A stretch of 64,000 nt of DNA from an uncultured Prevotellaceae bacterium. GTDB lineage: Bacteria > Bacteroidota > Bacteroidia > Bacteroidales > Muribaculaceae. The translations under genes and the position numbers were made by a program. The stretch covers positions 62,001-126,000 of the forward strand of contig ONKU01000008.1 in the NCBI GenBank assembly GCA_900318535.1, in the 5' to 3' direction. Positions 38,823 through 47,802 of this stretch are shown in pieces (within the stretch, counting starts at the first letter, position 1; each line of letters opens with the position of its first letter). The notes below the pieces were generated by a model, which saw only the letters and a list, made by a program, of their open reading frames with translations, did not search any database and was not told the origin of the DNA.

Positions 38823-38842
38823 TAGCCCATTCAATTCGTGCA

Positions 38843-40510
38843 ATGAGTCAAACTGTTAGAGCCATAGTGTGTGCCATTATCCTGATGACGGGAGCAGCAG
38901 TTCATGCCCCTGCCCAGTCGTGGGAGCACAGCAAGTGGCTCGACCAGCCCATCGACAGGCTGATGGAGATGGCTGGCAAGGACATTGCCGACGGAGGCAG
39001 GAAGGACACGGCGCTCATGTGCTACACTATCGTGGCCAACCGCTACGAGGCCTCCCTGCCGCGGGAGCAGCAGGTCATGTGCAAGGATGCCAACATGAGG
39101 CTGTGGTCGATCTATTTCTATGACTTTTACGACTATCCCAAGTGCTTTGACTGCTTGACGCGCGCCCTGGAAATCGCCACCGATGCGGGCATCGAGGACG
39201 CTAATATTTACCTGGGCTTCGGCTGCATGTACCAGACCATCTCGGAGGAATGCAAGGACTACGAACTGGGCACCACGGCCTTCAAGTATTACCAAAAGGC
39301 GCTCGAAACCGGCCTGAAGACGCATGACGACGAGCACACCGACATGGCCTGCACCGACGTGTTGTCGATGGCCTATGCCCAGGGCGGCCTCGACCAGATC
39401 AACGGCGTGTGGAGCAATTACCTGCAGCTGCCCGAGGACAACAAGACACAGGTGCTGCGACGTTACAACAAGCTGCTTTTCCAGGCCCTCAAGAGCATAG
39501 AGCAAAAGCAATTTGACAAGGCCATCTCATTGTATGACAAGCAGTTGCAGCTCATCGACACCACGCAGTATTCCCGCCTGATCTATTTCACCCACGTGGA
39601 GAAGGCCAAGGTCCATGCCATGCAGGGCGATTACCGCAGTGCCATCGACGCGTTGAAGCAGTCGGAGCGCATCGCCGTTGACCTGGAGATGAAGGACTGC
39701 AAACTGGAGGTGTACGGCATGCTGGCGCAGTACTACCAGCAGCTGGGTGACCGCGCGTTGCGCGAGCATTACTATGACCGCTACACCATGCTCAAGGACA
39801 CGTTGACCAACTACCAGCAGCTGGCCAGTGTCAACGAGATGGAATTCCGTAACGAGCTCAAGGGAATGGAGCAGGAAATGACCGACATCAAGCGCCACCG
39901 TGAGGTGATGAGCTATGTCACCATGGTGTCGCTAGGCTTCCTGCTGGCATTGCTGGTGCTGCTCTATCTCGTGTACCGCAAGAACGGCGAGCTTACCCGC
40001 TCCAACCAGTTGCTGTATCAAAAGAATGTGGAGATGCTGCGGGCCGAAGAGGAGGAACGCCGCATGCGCCGCCAGTTGCAGGACAAGGAGGTTCTGGCCG
40101 CCGATGCCGACGGTGACGTCAAGTACAAGAGCAGCCACCTGACCGACGAGGACAAGGAGCAGTTGCTGGCGCGCATCATCCAGGTGATGGACACCAGCGA
40201 TGAGATTTTCTCGCCCGATTTCTCGCTGGAACGGCTGGCGATGCTCTCGGGCTCAAAATATAAATATGTGTCACAGGTCATCAACGAGTACTATGAGCAA
40301 AACTTCAACAACTTCCTGAACTCCTACCGCATCAAGGAAGCCTGCAAGCGCATGAGTGACCTGGAGAACTATGGCAACTATACCATCGAGGCCATCAGCG
40401 AGAGCGTCGGTTTCAAGTCCCGATCGACGTTTGTGGCCTCGTTCAAGCGCATCACCGGACTGACACCTTCGCAATATCAACGCATGGCTCGAGAAGAGGC
40501 TCATGCCTGA
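38843..40510 (+). CDS. TPR-containing membrane-bound AraC-family regulator
   Basis: The protein has 555 residues from ATG of MSQTVRAIVC. Signal or anchor segment 1-24 (HAPAQ). Residues about 30-340 are TPR-like helical repeats (KAISLYDKQLQLIDT, YRSAIDALKQSERIAVDL) expected in the periplasm. One transmembrane helix lies near 355-375 (VTMVSLGFLLALLVLLYLVY), then a cytoplasmic coiled coil. The C-terminal 95 residues are an AraC-type double HTH (FSLERLAMLSGSKYKYVSQV, YTIEAISESVGFKSRSTFVA SFKRITGLTPSQY). The layout resembles Bacteroidetes one-component sensors that couple an outside signal to DNA binding. The next gene, a large secreted protein, is a plausible target. Confidence 0.9.
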   Translation: MSQTVRAIVCAIILMTGAAVHAPAQSWEHSKWLDQPIDRLMEMAGKDIADGGRKDTALMCYTIVANRYEASLPREQQVMCKDANMRLWSIYFYDFYDYPKCFDCLTRALEIATDAGIEDANIYLGFGCMYQTISEECKDYELGTTAFKYYQKALETGLKTHDDEHTDMACTDVLSMAYAQGGLDQINGVWSNYLQLPEDNKTQVLRRYNKLLFQALKSIEQKQFDKAISLYDKQLQLIDTTQYSRLIYFTHVEKAKVHAMQGDYRSAIDALKQSERIAVDLEMKDCKLEVYGMLAQYYQQLGDRALREHYYDRYTMLKDTLTNYQQLASVNEMEFRNELKGMEQEMTDIKRHREVMSYVTMVSLGFLLALLVLLYLVYRKNGELTRSNQLLYQKNVEMLRAEEEERRMRRQLQDKEVLAADADGDVKYKSSHLTDEDKEQLLARIIQVMDTSDEIFSPDFSLERLAMLSGSKYKYVSQVINEYYEQNFNNFLNSYRIKEACKRMSDLENYGNYTIEAISESVGFKSRSTFVASFKRITGLTPSQYQRMAREEAHA

Positions 40511-40723
40511 AAAATGCCGATGAAATGGCGCAAAATGCTGTCCGAAAGTACCATTTTCGGGCATTTTTTGTGTAAATTGCCGAAATCTGAACATTTTGCT
40601 GAAGGCCACCTCACCGTTTCACGTGACATTTTTTGTATTTTTGCGATGAGATATTATCCGATGTCGTGCTTGTCACATGCTGGTGCGGCACTAATTAATC
40701 ACCATTAAAAAACTTTTTGGAGA

Positions 40724-43700
40724 ATGAGAAGACTAACCTTACTCGCGATGCTCGCGCTGGTGACCTTGATGGCATCGGCCGCCGAGCAGAACACGGCCTA
40801 CACGGCGGCGCCCAAGTCGATCAAGCAGGTCGTGCAAACCCCTCAGAGGGCCAAGATGCTCTCAAAACGTGAGGCCACATCTAGGAAAAAGGCGCCCAGT
40901 GCCGACCAGTTCCAGGGAATGACCATGTACGTCAACCTGACCAATTCCGATGCCTGGGCTGGCACCAGCATCGGTTCAGTGCCCTATGGCATCTACTCCT
41001 ATCAAATTGGCGGCGGTGCCGGTTTCCAGGCTCTTGCCACCGACTTGCGCTATGACTTCATGGCCAGCGCCATGGGTCGTGACCAGCTGGTTGGTGCCAG
41101 GCCCATGGAGCTGTTCGGCTCGCTCAACGGTGTTGAGTACAACGGCCTGAGCAAGAACGGTTTCGGTGAACTGTGGTCACAGGTCTATCAGTCGGTGGAT
41201 TACAGTTTCATCCCGTCGGTAATGGCCTATGACGTGACCAGCGACATCATTTACTCGATTCAGTACAACAGCGACCTGACGGGCCTGAACATGGCCGCGT
41301 GGAATCCCGAGACCCGCATGTTTGAAACCATCGCTCCCTGGCCCAACAATTTCCAGCCGTTAGCCATGGCTTTCACCCCCAATGGTGAGATGTTCTGCGT
41401 GGGCAATGACGGCGAGCTCTACTCGCTGGACAAGTACTCGGGTGATGCCCGCTCGGTGGGCACCCTCGACGTTACCCCCACGATGTATGTCCAGGGTATG
41501 GGCTATGAGCCCAGCAGCGGTTGCTTCCTGTGGTTTGCCGTGACTCAGCAGGGTTCGGGCCTCTATGCCATCGACCCCTATGACGCCAGCGTGACGCTTG
41601 TCGAGAGATTGAACCAGAACGAGCAGGCCTCGACGGTCTTCTTCATGGACAATGAGGCTCCCGACATGGCTCCCGCAGCCATCAGCGACCTGGCCTTCAC
41701 CTTTGACGGCAGCTCGACCAACGGTAACATCACCTTTACCGTTCCCACCACTACCTATAACGGCAGCCCCTTGAGCGGTAATGTAGTGATGAGCGTTTGG
41801 CTCGACGGCGAGCCCATTGCCAACTATGTGAACGTGGCTCCCGGCAGCCAGCAGGCCTTCAACCAGGAGGTGAGCAACGACAACCACTATGTGTATGTGC
41901 TGCTCGAGAACGAGGGCGGCTGCTCACCCGTCAACTACGTGTACACCTTTGCAGGCTATGACACCCCGCTGCCCGTTACCAACGTGACCTTCACTGTCGA
42001 GGACGGCGTGAGCCACCTGACGTGGGATGCTCCCGCAGCCGGTGTCAACGGCGGTTACCTCGAGAACGTGACCTACAACGTCGTGCGCATGCCCGGCAAC
42101 GTGCTCGTGGCCGAGGGTCTGAGCGCTTGTGAGTTCAGCGAGACCCTGCCCACCAAGATGGAGCGCTACTACTACATCGTCACCCCGTTCAATGCCGACG
42201 GCAAGCAGGGCGAGCAGACTGTTTCCAACGCCATCCTCACCGGCAACGCCTTCATGCCTCCCTACTACGACGACTTCAGCGATGCATCGACCCGCGACCT
42301 GTGGACCGTTGTCAATGCCAATAACGACGGCACCGATTGGGGTACGGAATATACCTGGAGCTTCAACGACTATAACGGCAACTGGGGCATCTACACGGGT
42401 CCCTACAACATGGGCGCTGACCAGGATGCTGCCGACGACTACCTGATTTCGCCGGGTATCGCTGTTGAGCAGGGCATCTCCTATGCCTTGATCATGAACA
42501 TGCGCAACACCTTTGCCAACTACATGGAGCGCGTGAGCCTGATGATCGGTACCGATCCCACTGACGTTACCACCTTCCAGGCACTGGCCACCGACGAGGA
42601 CTATGACGTGAACGGTACCCTCACCGACTGGGAAGTTGACTTCCAGGTCGAGGAGACCGGCACATACTACTTTGCTGTGCATGTGTTTACCCACAGAGAG
42701 GACAATGCTTCCGGTATCTTTGTTAATGCCATGGCATTGAACAAGTTGGGTGTAAACGAGGCTCCCGCCGAGGTCACCAACCTGACCATCACCCCCGATG
42801 AGGCTGGCGAAATGATCGCTGAGGTTACCTTCACTGCACCCGCCACCACGCTCGACGGTAACGAGTTGGCTGGCGACCTGACCGCCAACATCTATCGTGA
42901 CGGCGCCGAGGAAGCTATTGCTCAGATTCCCGTTGTAGCCGGCGGCAATGCCAGCTGGACCGACAACACCGTTGAGGGCGTGGGTGTACACACCTACACC
43001 GTGGGCGTCAGCAACGAGGCTGGCGAGGGCAAGCGCGTGAGTGCCGAGGCCTTTATCGGCGTTTACACCGCTCCCTATACCAACGCGTTTGACACCGAGG
43101 CCGACACGCGCGACTTCATCACCGTCAACGACTCGTCGGTCTACAGCTCCAACGAGTACCGCTGGATCTGGAGCAGTTACAACCAGAATCTGGCTCTGGG
43201 CGGCTACGGCTACTTCGTGCAGCATCCCGTCGAGAAGATCTGGCTCTACATGCCCGCCATCAAGCTCGAGAAGGACATGGTTTACACCTACGCCTTCAAC
43301 TGGACCTATAGTTCCTACAACCAGGTATGCCCAGGTTATGCCGGCATCGGTATGGCTCCCGACTCGACGGCCCAGGCCATCTATCCTGACCAGCTGCCCT
43401 TCACCAACTATGGCGAGAAGGTGCTCATCCAGAACGAGGTAATTGCCAGCGAGACCGGCAAGTACTATCCTTCGATCCTCATGGTTGCCGATGTGGCCAG
43501 CAGCTACATCTCGCCCAGCATCGACGACATCTCGATCACGCTCGTGGGATCGGCATTTGCTCCCTACAGTGTCGAGAACCTCGTTGTCGAGCACGACAAG
43601 ACCGGCCTGTTGAAGGTCAACTTCGCCTTCAACGCTCCCAGCGTGGACTATGCACAGCGTCCGCTGGAAGGCCCGCTCAAGGTGTACATCTACCGCAGCG

Positions 43701-44908
43701 GTTCGGCCATCCCCTTGATGACCTTTGAGAATGTTCAACCCGGTCAAGCTCTGGAATGGGTTGACAATGAGCCCATACACGGCAACAACTCCTACATCAT
43801 CGTGGCCGAGAACGAGTATGGCCGCGGCAAGGTGAGCGAGGCCACCGTCTTTGCCGGCGTTGACGTGCCCATGGCAGTCGAGAACTTCTGGATTCGCGGT
43901 AACGAGGACAACCAGAAGGCTGTCCTGACGTGGGATGCTCCCGCTGGAGCCGTGAACGGTGGCGTGATCGACGGTTCGTTGGAGTACACCATCGTTGAGT
44001 TCTTCCCCGACGGCACTACCCCCGAGGAGCAGATGACCATCATCGGCACCACCACCGAGACGACCTTCATCGTTGACCGTGAACCCACAGACGAGATGGA
44101 AATCCACTACTATGCAGTGATCCCGTCCACCTCGGCTGGCATTGGCCAGGCTGTTCTCGATGATATCATCCTGGGCAAGCTCAAGGAAGTTCCCTTCACC
44201 GAGTCGTTTGCCGACGGTTATGTATATAGCACCGGTTGGCTCGCCGAGGGTGACGTGTCCTCCTATGGCACATCCTGGCTGGTTCTCACCGATGGCGACG
44301 AGATGACATCACAGGACGGCGACAACGGCTTCGCCTTGTGCTACAACGGTAACTACTATGAGAATTTCCACTGGGCCGACATGGTTACCCCCAAGGTGAA
44401 GGTGGATCCCGACCAGTTGTACACCCTCTCGTTCTACGTTTACATGGGCGCAAGCTCCAGCGCTTCGGTAATGCCTACCCTCGTGGTATCGCAGAGCATC
44501 GATGACAACCCCTACGAGGAGTTGACGACGATCGACGTGACCCAGGGCGACGGCGAGTGGGTACTCGTTGAGCTCCCGCTGACAGGTGCCGAGTTGGGTA
44601 ACTTCGTCAAGGTATGCTTCCGTGGCAACATGAGCGTGATGAGCGAGCGCATCTGGCTTGACAACATCCGCATCACCAGTGAGGACAAGCCCAGCAGTGT
44701 CAATGAGATTGAAGCACGTCAGCAGGTAGCTGCCGTCAAGGGCGGTATCAGCATCGAGGGCTTTGAGGGCCAGCAGGTGCGCATCTACACCGTTGACGGA
44801 CGTCAGGCCGGTGCCTTCATCGCTGATGGCTACCGCACCCTGTCGATGGCTCCCGGCATCTACATCGTGACCGTGGGCAAGCAAGCCTTCAAGGTAAGCG
44901 TCAGGTAA
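40724..44908 (+). CDS. Very large secreted surface protein with Fn3/choice-of-anchor modules and type IX-like tail
   Basis: The protein has 1394 residues. Signal peptide 1-20 (LMASAA). After an N-terminal beta-propeller-like region (to about 310), fibronectin-III-like modules (DLAFTFDGSSTNGNITFTVP; VENFWIRGNEDNQKAVLTWD) alternate with jelly-roll modules of the choice-of-anchor J kind (DDFSDASTRDLWTVVNANND, DDYLISPGI; ESFADGYVYSTGWLAEGDVS). The last 70 residues (EGFEGQQVRIYTVDGR, MAPGIYIVTVGKQAFKVSVR) resemble a type A type IX secretion tail. No enzyme active site is seen, so adhesion or glycan binding is possible. GGAG precedes the ATG, and a strong terminator follows. Confidence 0.85.
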   Translation: MRRLTLLAMLALVTLMASAAEQNTAYTAAPKSIKQVVQTPQRAKMLSKREATSRKKAPSADQFQGMTMYVNLTNSDAWAGTSIGSVPYGIYSYQIGGGAGFQALATDLRYDFMASAMGRDQLVGARPMELFGSLNGVEYNGLSKNGFGELWSQVYQSVDYSFIPSVMAYDVTSDIIYSIQYNSDLTGLNMAAWNPETRMFETIAPWPNNFQPLAMAFTPNGEMFCVGNDGELYSLDKYSGDARSVGTLDVTPTMYVQGMGYEPSSGCFLWFAVTQQGSGLYAIDPYDASVTLVERLNQNEQASTVFFMDNEAPDMAPAAISDLAFTFDGSSTNGNITFTVPTTTYNGSPLSGNVVMSVWLDGEPIANYVNVAPGSQQAFNQEVSNDNHYVYVLLENEGGCSPVNYVYTFAGYDTPLPVTNVTFTVEDGVSHLTWDAPAAGVNGGYLENVTYNVVRMPGNVLVAEGLSACEFSETLPTKMERYYYIVTPFNADGKQGEQTVSNAILTGNAFMPPYYDDFSDASTRDLWTVVNANNDGTDWGTEYTWSFNDYNGNWGIYTGPYNMGADQDAADDYLISPGIAVEQGISYALIMNMRNTFANYMERVSLMIGTDPTDVTTFQALATDEDYDVNGTLTDWEVDFQVEETGTYYFAVHVFTHREDNASGIFVNAMALNKLGVNEAPAEVTNLTITPDEAGEMIAEVTFTAPATTLDGNELAGDLTANIYRDGAEEAIAQIPVVAGGNASWTDNTVEGVGVHTYTVGVSNEAGEGKRVSAEAFIGVYTAPYTNAFDTEADTRDFITVNDSSVYSSNEYRWIWSSYNQNLALGGYGYFVQHPVEKIWLYMPAIKLEKDMVYTYAFNWTYSSYNQVCPGYAGIGMAPDSTAQAIYPDQLPFTNYGEKVLIQNEVIASETGKYYPSILMVADVASSYISPSIDDISITLVGSAFAPYSVENLVVEHDKTGLLKVNFAFNAPSVDYAQRPLEGPLKVYIYRSGSAIPLMTFENVQPGQALEWVDNEPIHGNNSYIIVAENEYGRGKVSEATVFAGVDVPMAVENFWIRGNEDNQKAVLTWDAPAGAVNGGVIDGSLEYTIVEFFPDGTTPEEQMTIIGTTTETTFIVDREPTDEMEIHYYAVIPSTSAGIGQAVLDDIILGKLKEVPFTESFADGYVYSTGWLAEGDVSSYGTSWLVLTDGDEMTSQDGDNGFALCYNGNYYENFHWADMVTPKVKVDPDQLYTLSFYVYMGASSSASVMPTLVVSQSIDDNPYEELTTIDVTQGDGEWVLVELPLTGAELGNFVKVCFRGNMSVMSERIWLDNIRITSEDKPSSVNEIEARQQVAAVKGGISIEGFEGQQVRIYTVDGRQAGAFIADGYRTLSMAPGIYIVTVGKQAFKVSVR

Positions 44909-44935
44909 TCAATAACCTGCCACCCTAAACAACAA

Positions 44936-44972
44936 GTGGGCCGGGAACTCAATCCCCGGCCCACTGTTTTTT
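44936..44972 (+). terminator. Terminator of the large surface-protein gene
   Basis: GTGGGCCGGG / CCCGGCCCAC stem with a 9-base loop, followed by TGTTTTTT. The T tract runs into direct-repeat copy A. Confidence 0.85.
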
Positions 44973-45144
44973 AGAAACAACCATCAATATCTTTGGATTT
45001 AGAAAACAAGAAATACAAGAAATACAAATCATCAATCAACGTGTTGAATAAGTAGAGAGGCAAAATCTTGCGTCTCAAGGGCAGGCGTGTTTGATGATAC
45101 CCAACAAAAAAGAGACGCAAGATGAATTTTGCGTCTCTACATGT
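44971..45144 (+). repeat. Direct repeat copy A flanking the methyltransferase/nuclease cassette (contains REPIN copy 6)
   Basis: About 170 bases that match 47803-47971 base for base over long stretches (GGATTTAGAAAACAAGAAAT onwards), at a constant offset of 2832 until small indels in the REPIN centre. The REPIN itself is at 45052-45140, with a GAGAGGC substitution in its first arm and a 5-base insertion in its second hairpin. Confidence 0.85.
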
Positions 45145-45164
45145 CGTTGTGTTGTGGTGATAGG

Positions 45165-46325
45165 CTATTTGTTGCCTTTGGAGCGGTTGTGGTGACGGCA
45201 CAACATCTGGCAGTTGTTCTCGTCGGTGGCGCCGCCCTTGCTCCATGCCGTGACGTGGTCGGCATCCATCTCGTTGAGTTTCCAGATCTTGGTATGGTTC
45301 GCATCGTCTTTCAGGGCGCAGTCGGGGCAGTTGCTGATTCCCAGAGCCTTGGCCTGTTCGGTCTGTTGGGCATACACGCGGTTGATGGTCGCTTTGTCAA
45401 AGACGCGGATGTTCAACAGGCTCGCTTGCTTCTCGCCTCCTAAGATGTACTCAAATACGCCCTTGTGGTTGGTGACATAGGGGTCGGCATATAGCTCTTG
45501 CACACGTTGCGACACAGACGTCACGTTATAGGGCTTGTGGTGATGCTCCTCGTAGAGGCGCCCCCATTCTAGGCCGCGCATCTCGGGCAGCACGTCCTTG
45601 AACACGCCCGACACCCAGTCAATCACCGCATTGAAATAGGTCTTGACAGGAGTGATATCGTTGTCCTGACGGTGCTTGCTCATGTAGGCCTCTACATTTC
45701 CCTGGCTCACCCATTGCAGGGCGCGTTCTAGATAGTCCTGACGGTTAGCCGATCCGCTGACGTAGGCGCTCCACTTCTGGATGTTAGCATTCGTCGAATT
45801 GCTGAATTCCTTCTTCAACTCGGTGACAAATGGCCCTGAATAGATGGCGTTGAGTTTCTCCTGATTGTTCAGCGCCACACCCACGATGTTGATGGTCTGG
45901 AACCATTCCTTGATTTCGCCCTCGGTGCCCTTGCAGATGTAGATGAGCAAAGGCGTATTCAGTACCTTGTCGCGATCCTCAGCGTTCAAACCATCAATGT
46001 ACTGCTGCATGCCGTTCTTGTCCTTGATGGCGAGTTTGTGCGTCACAAAGCGTCCCAGGCTGGTGATGCGTTGCTGTCCGTCCAGCACCTCATAGCGGTC
46101 ATCCACTTGAATGAAGTAGATGATGCCTAAGGGATAGCCTTTCAGCACCGAGTCGATAACAGCGACATCCTTTTTGCCGTCGGCATAGATGTAGTTGCGC
46201 TGATACTCGGGCTGGATGGTCAACTTGCCATTTAGGCCAAACAAACCCTTGCCCTCCAACTCGTTATATACAAATCCCTCGCAGATGTCACGAACGGTAA
46301 TATCAGTCCTTAATATCGTTTCCAT
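45165..46325 (-). CDS. DUF262 / HNH endonuclease protein (GmrSD-like, putative restriction component)
   Basis: The protein has 386 residues. The N-terminal half is DUF262, a ParB-like domain, with PEYQRNY at 39-45 and the signature LDGQQRITSL at 81-90. DUF262 uses nucleotide hydrolysis in GmrSD-type type IV enzymes. The last 55 residues are an HNH nuclease with a zinc knuckle: CPDC, then MDADHVTAWSKGGATDENN, then MLCRHHNRSKG. It starts 4 bases after the adenine methyltransferase stop, so the two are coupled. That pairing suggests it cuts DNA lacking, or carrying, the partner's methyl mark. It could also be a type IV-like enzyme that merely travels with the methylase. Confidence 0.85.
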   Translation of the reverse strand: METILRTDITVRDICEGFVYNELEGKGLFGLNGKLTIQPEYQRNYIYADGKKDVAVIDSVLKGYPLGIIYFIQVDDRYEVLDGQQRITSLGRFVTHKLAIKDKNGMQQYIDGLNAEDRDKVLNTPLLIYICKGTEGEIKEWFQTINIVGVALNNQEKLNAIYSGPFVTELKKEFSNSTNANIQKWSAYVSGSANRQDYLERALQWVSQGNVEAYMSKHRQDNDITPVKTYFNAVIDWVSGVFKDVLPEMRGLEWGRLYEEHHHKPYNVTSVSQRVQELYADPYVTNHKGVFEYILGGEKQASLLNIRVFDKATINRVYAQQTEQAKALGISNCPDCALKDDANHTKIWKLNEMDADHVTAWSKGGATDENNCQMLCRHHNRSKGNK

Positions 46326-46329
46326 CGTC

Positions 46330-47469
46330 TTATTGCTTTTTGCGGATTAAAATTCTTTGATATACCTTTTCTCTTAATCCATTGCGTATTATAACTCCAC
46401 TGGCATTTAAGTCATAAGTACCTTTCTTTCCAAATTTATCTATATATGCCTGTTTGCACTCTTCGCTACTATATATCTTTGTTTTCAGTTTGTAGAGATC
46501 TTCATTTTCACACATTCCGACAATCTCAAATTGCTCTGGACAATATTTATCGAGGAATGAAACAGGCACACCCATAATGCCATCATAATCACTAGGAATG
46601 GAGTCGGTGAATGGTACCTCGATAGCATCATAATTCTCATAATGGATGTATGCTTCTTGCCCTCGGATGTCCTTATGTTTGCTAAACTTTAGATTATCAG
46701 CCATAGACATTAAGGGTATTGGTTGATGGCGGCGACCATGGTCAATATCTGTTATCCAGATTGAAGGAACGTTTTTCATATTCATTCCATCGATAACCTT
46801 ATCTACATCTTCATTATTTTTAGTTTCAAACCACATTCCTCCCGACCATTCTGTTCTCCCAGACCACAATTTGTTATCCTTTATCAATGGGAAAACTTCT
46901 TTATATGTGATACAATTCTTGTTGCCGATGATAACGAATTGCTTGTCTGCCTCGACAATCCAGGCGAGGAATTCGCGGAAGAGTGAGAACGGTGGGTTGG
47001 TGATGATAAAGTCGGCTTGGTCGCGTAGTTTGCAGATTTCGGCACTGCGGAAGTCGCCGTCACCCTCCAAGTATTGCCATTGCAGGTCCTCGACATTGAT
47101 TTTTCCGTCACCAGTCACGTCATGGTCCAAAACGAAGATTTTGCCGTGGGTTTTGCTCTTGTCGGCATCGAAATGCGGCGCCTCGGTCTCGAACAGCGAA
47201 GGTTGGTAGCCAAATTTGTATCGCTTGCTCTCGGGGGCATAACTGGTGGAAATCAGCCGCTTGAGGCCGAATTTTTCGAAGTTTTGGGCAAAATATTTAG
47301 TGAAATTGCTCCACTCGGGGTCGTCACAGGGCAGCAAAACGGTCTTACCCCGAAACACGTCGGGGTTGTACTCCAAGTAGGCCGAGATTTCCTTCTCGAT
47401 GTCATGGTACTGAGTATAGAACTCGTCATTTTTAGCCTCTTTGGCCTTAGATAAACTCTCGTTTGCCAT
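46330..47469 (-). CDS. EcoRI-family adenine-specific DNA methyltransferase
   Basis: The protein has 379 residues. The N-terminus NDEFYTQYHDIEKEI and the catalytic motif IITNPPFSLFREFL (NPPF at 158-161) are typical of the EcoRI_methylase family, which makes N6-methyladenine. The half encoding residues about 1-182 has host-like composition. The half encoding about 183-379, where target recognition is expected, is far richer in A+T (lines 46381-46500 are about one third GC, lines 47041-47220 about 56 percent by hand count), so the gene looks mosaic. A perfect hairpin sits 3 bases upstream of the ATG, and a structured leader of about 280 bases separates it from its promoter. Confidence 0.9.
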   Translation of the reverse strand: MANESLSKAKEAKNDEFYTQYHDIEKEISAYLEYNPDVFRGKTVLLPCDDPEWSNFTKYFAQNFEKFGLKRLISTSYAPESKRYKFGYQPSLFETEAPHFDADKSKTHGKIFVLDHDVTGDGKINVEDLQWQYLEGDGDFRSAEICKLRDQADFIITNPPFSLFREFLAWIVEADKQFVIIGNKNCITYKEVFPLIKDNKLWSGRTEWSGGMWFETKNNEDVDKVIDGMNMKNVPSIWITDIDHGRRHQPIPLMSMADNLKFSKHKDIRGQEAYIHYENYDAIEVPFTDSIPSDYDGIMGVPVSFLDKYCPEQFEIVGMCENEDLYKLKTKIYSSEECKQAYIDKFGKKGTYDLNASGVIIRNGLREKVYQRILIRKKQ

Positions 47470-47753
47470 GATGCATTAATAAGTCGTTATTAATGCGCTG
47501 GGCCAATAAACAAAGCGTTCCTGCAAGCACCTTAATAGACACAGAAGGTGGACGAATCCCCGTCCAACGTTCAAGGTACTTGCAGGAAACCTAGTATTTG
47601 AGACAGGTAAACGCCCACACGAAGTGAGCGTCACCATTATTCTCAAATACTGTTCTTTCACCTGCAAGTTTCTGAACGTTTGAATAATAGCCAACGCTAA
47701 TTTTTATCCACGATGTCGCGGAAACGGCACACGCGGTGCACCTTTTCCAAAGG
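47470..47753 (-). ncRNA. Long structured 5' leader RNA of the methyltransferase operon (candidate cis-regulatory or ncRNA element)
   Basis: Read on the minus strand from the promoter. Arm C (47680-47661) can pair with arm B (47586-47566) over about 20 bases. Between them lie a perfect 11-bp stem (47651-47641 with 47603-47593) and an inner hairpin ACGC-CAC/GTG-GCGT (47631-47611). Arm B can instead pair with arm A (47533-47520; CCTGCAAG-ACCTT). A-B and B-C pairings exclude each other. Smaller hairpins GGACG/CGTCC (47550-47565) and CACCTT/AAGGTG (47528-47550) lie inside the A-B interval. The leader ends with GCATTAATAA-gtcg-TTATTAATGC (47473-47496) next to the start codon. ORFs across it use non-ATG starts and look incidental. 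Confidence 0.55.
47473..47496. promoter_or_regulatory. Perfect 10-bp palindrome at the methyltransferase start
   Basis: GCATTAATAA, GTCG, TTATTAATGC, ending 3 bases before the ATG. It could be a protein operator or an RNA hairpin hiding the ribosome-binding region. Confidence 0.65.
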
Positions 47754-47786
47754 CAAAGATAATAGATTTCTATGGAACAAGGCAAA
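47754..47786 (-). promoter_or_regulatory. Promoter of the methyltransferase/DUF262-HNH operon
   Basis: Minus strand TTTG (47786-47783), 21 bases, TATCTTTG (47761-47754). Transcription would begin near 47748 and run through the structured leader. Confidence 0.65.
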
Positions 47787-47802
47787 TGCCAGTCCAATTT
47801 TT

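Noticed and set aside
40615..40630. Second possible parS site (GTTTCACGTGA core)
   Set aside because: The core matches, but four of sixteen positions differ, all in the outer parts, so chance is likely.
41924..44107. 727-codon open frame on the minus strand
   Set aside because: Antisense of the large surface protein; low-complexity composition caused by codon bias on the other strand.
47090..47130. Dockerin or EF-hand-like segment DVTGDGKINVEDLQ in the methyltransferase
   Set aside because: It resembles the dockerin loop, but a GDGK-type acidic loop ahead of the catalytic motif is, to my knowledge, common in EcoRI-family methyltransferases; it is a single loop and not a dockerin.
47476..47694. 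72-codon frame across the structured leader (minus strand)
   Set aside because: Starts with TTG, has no recognisable domain, and is better explained by the folded leader; a leader peptide is still possible but unsupported.
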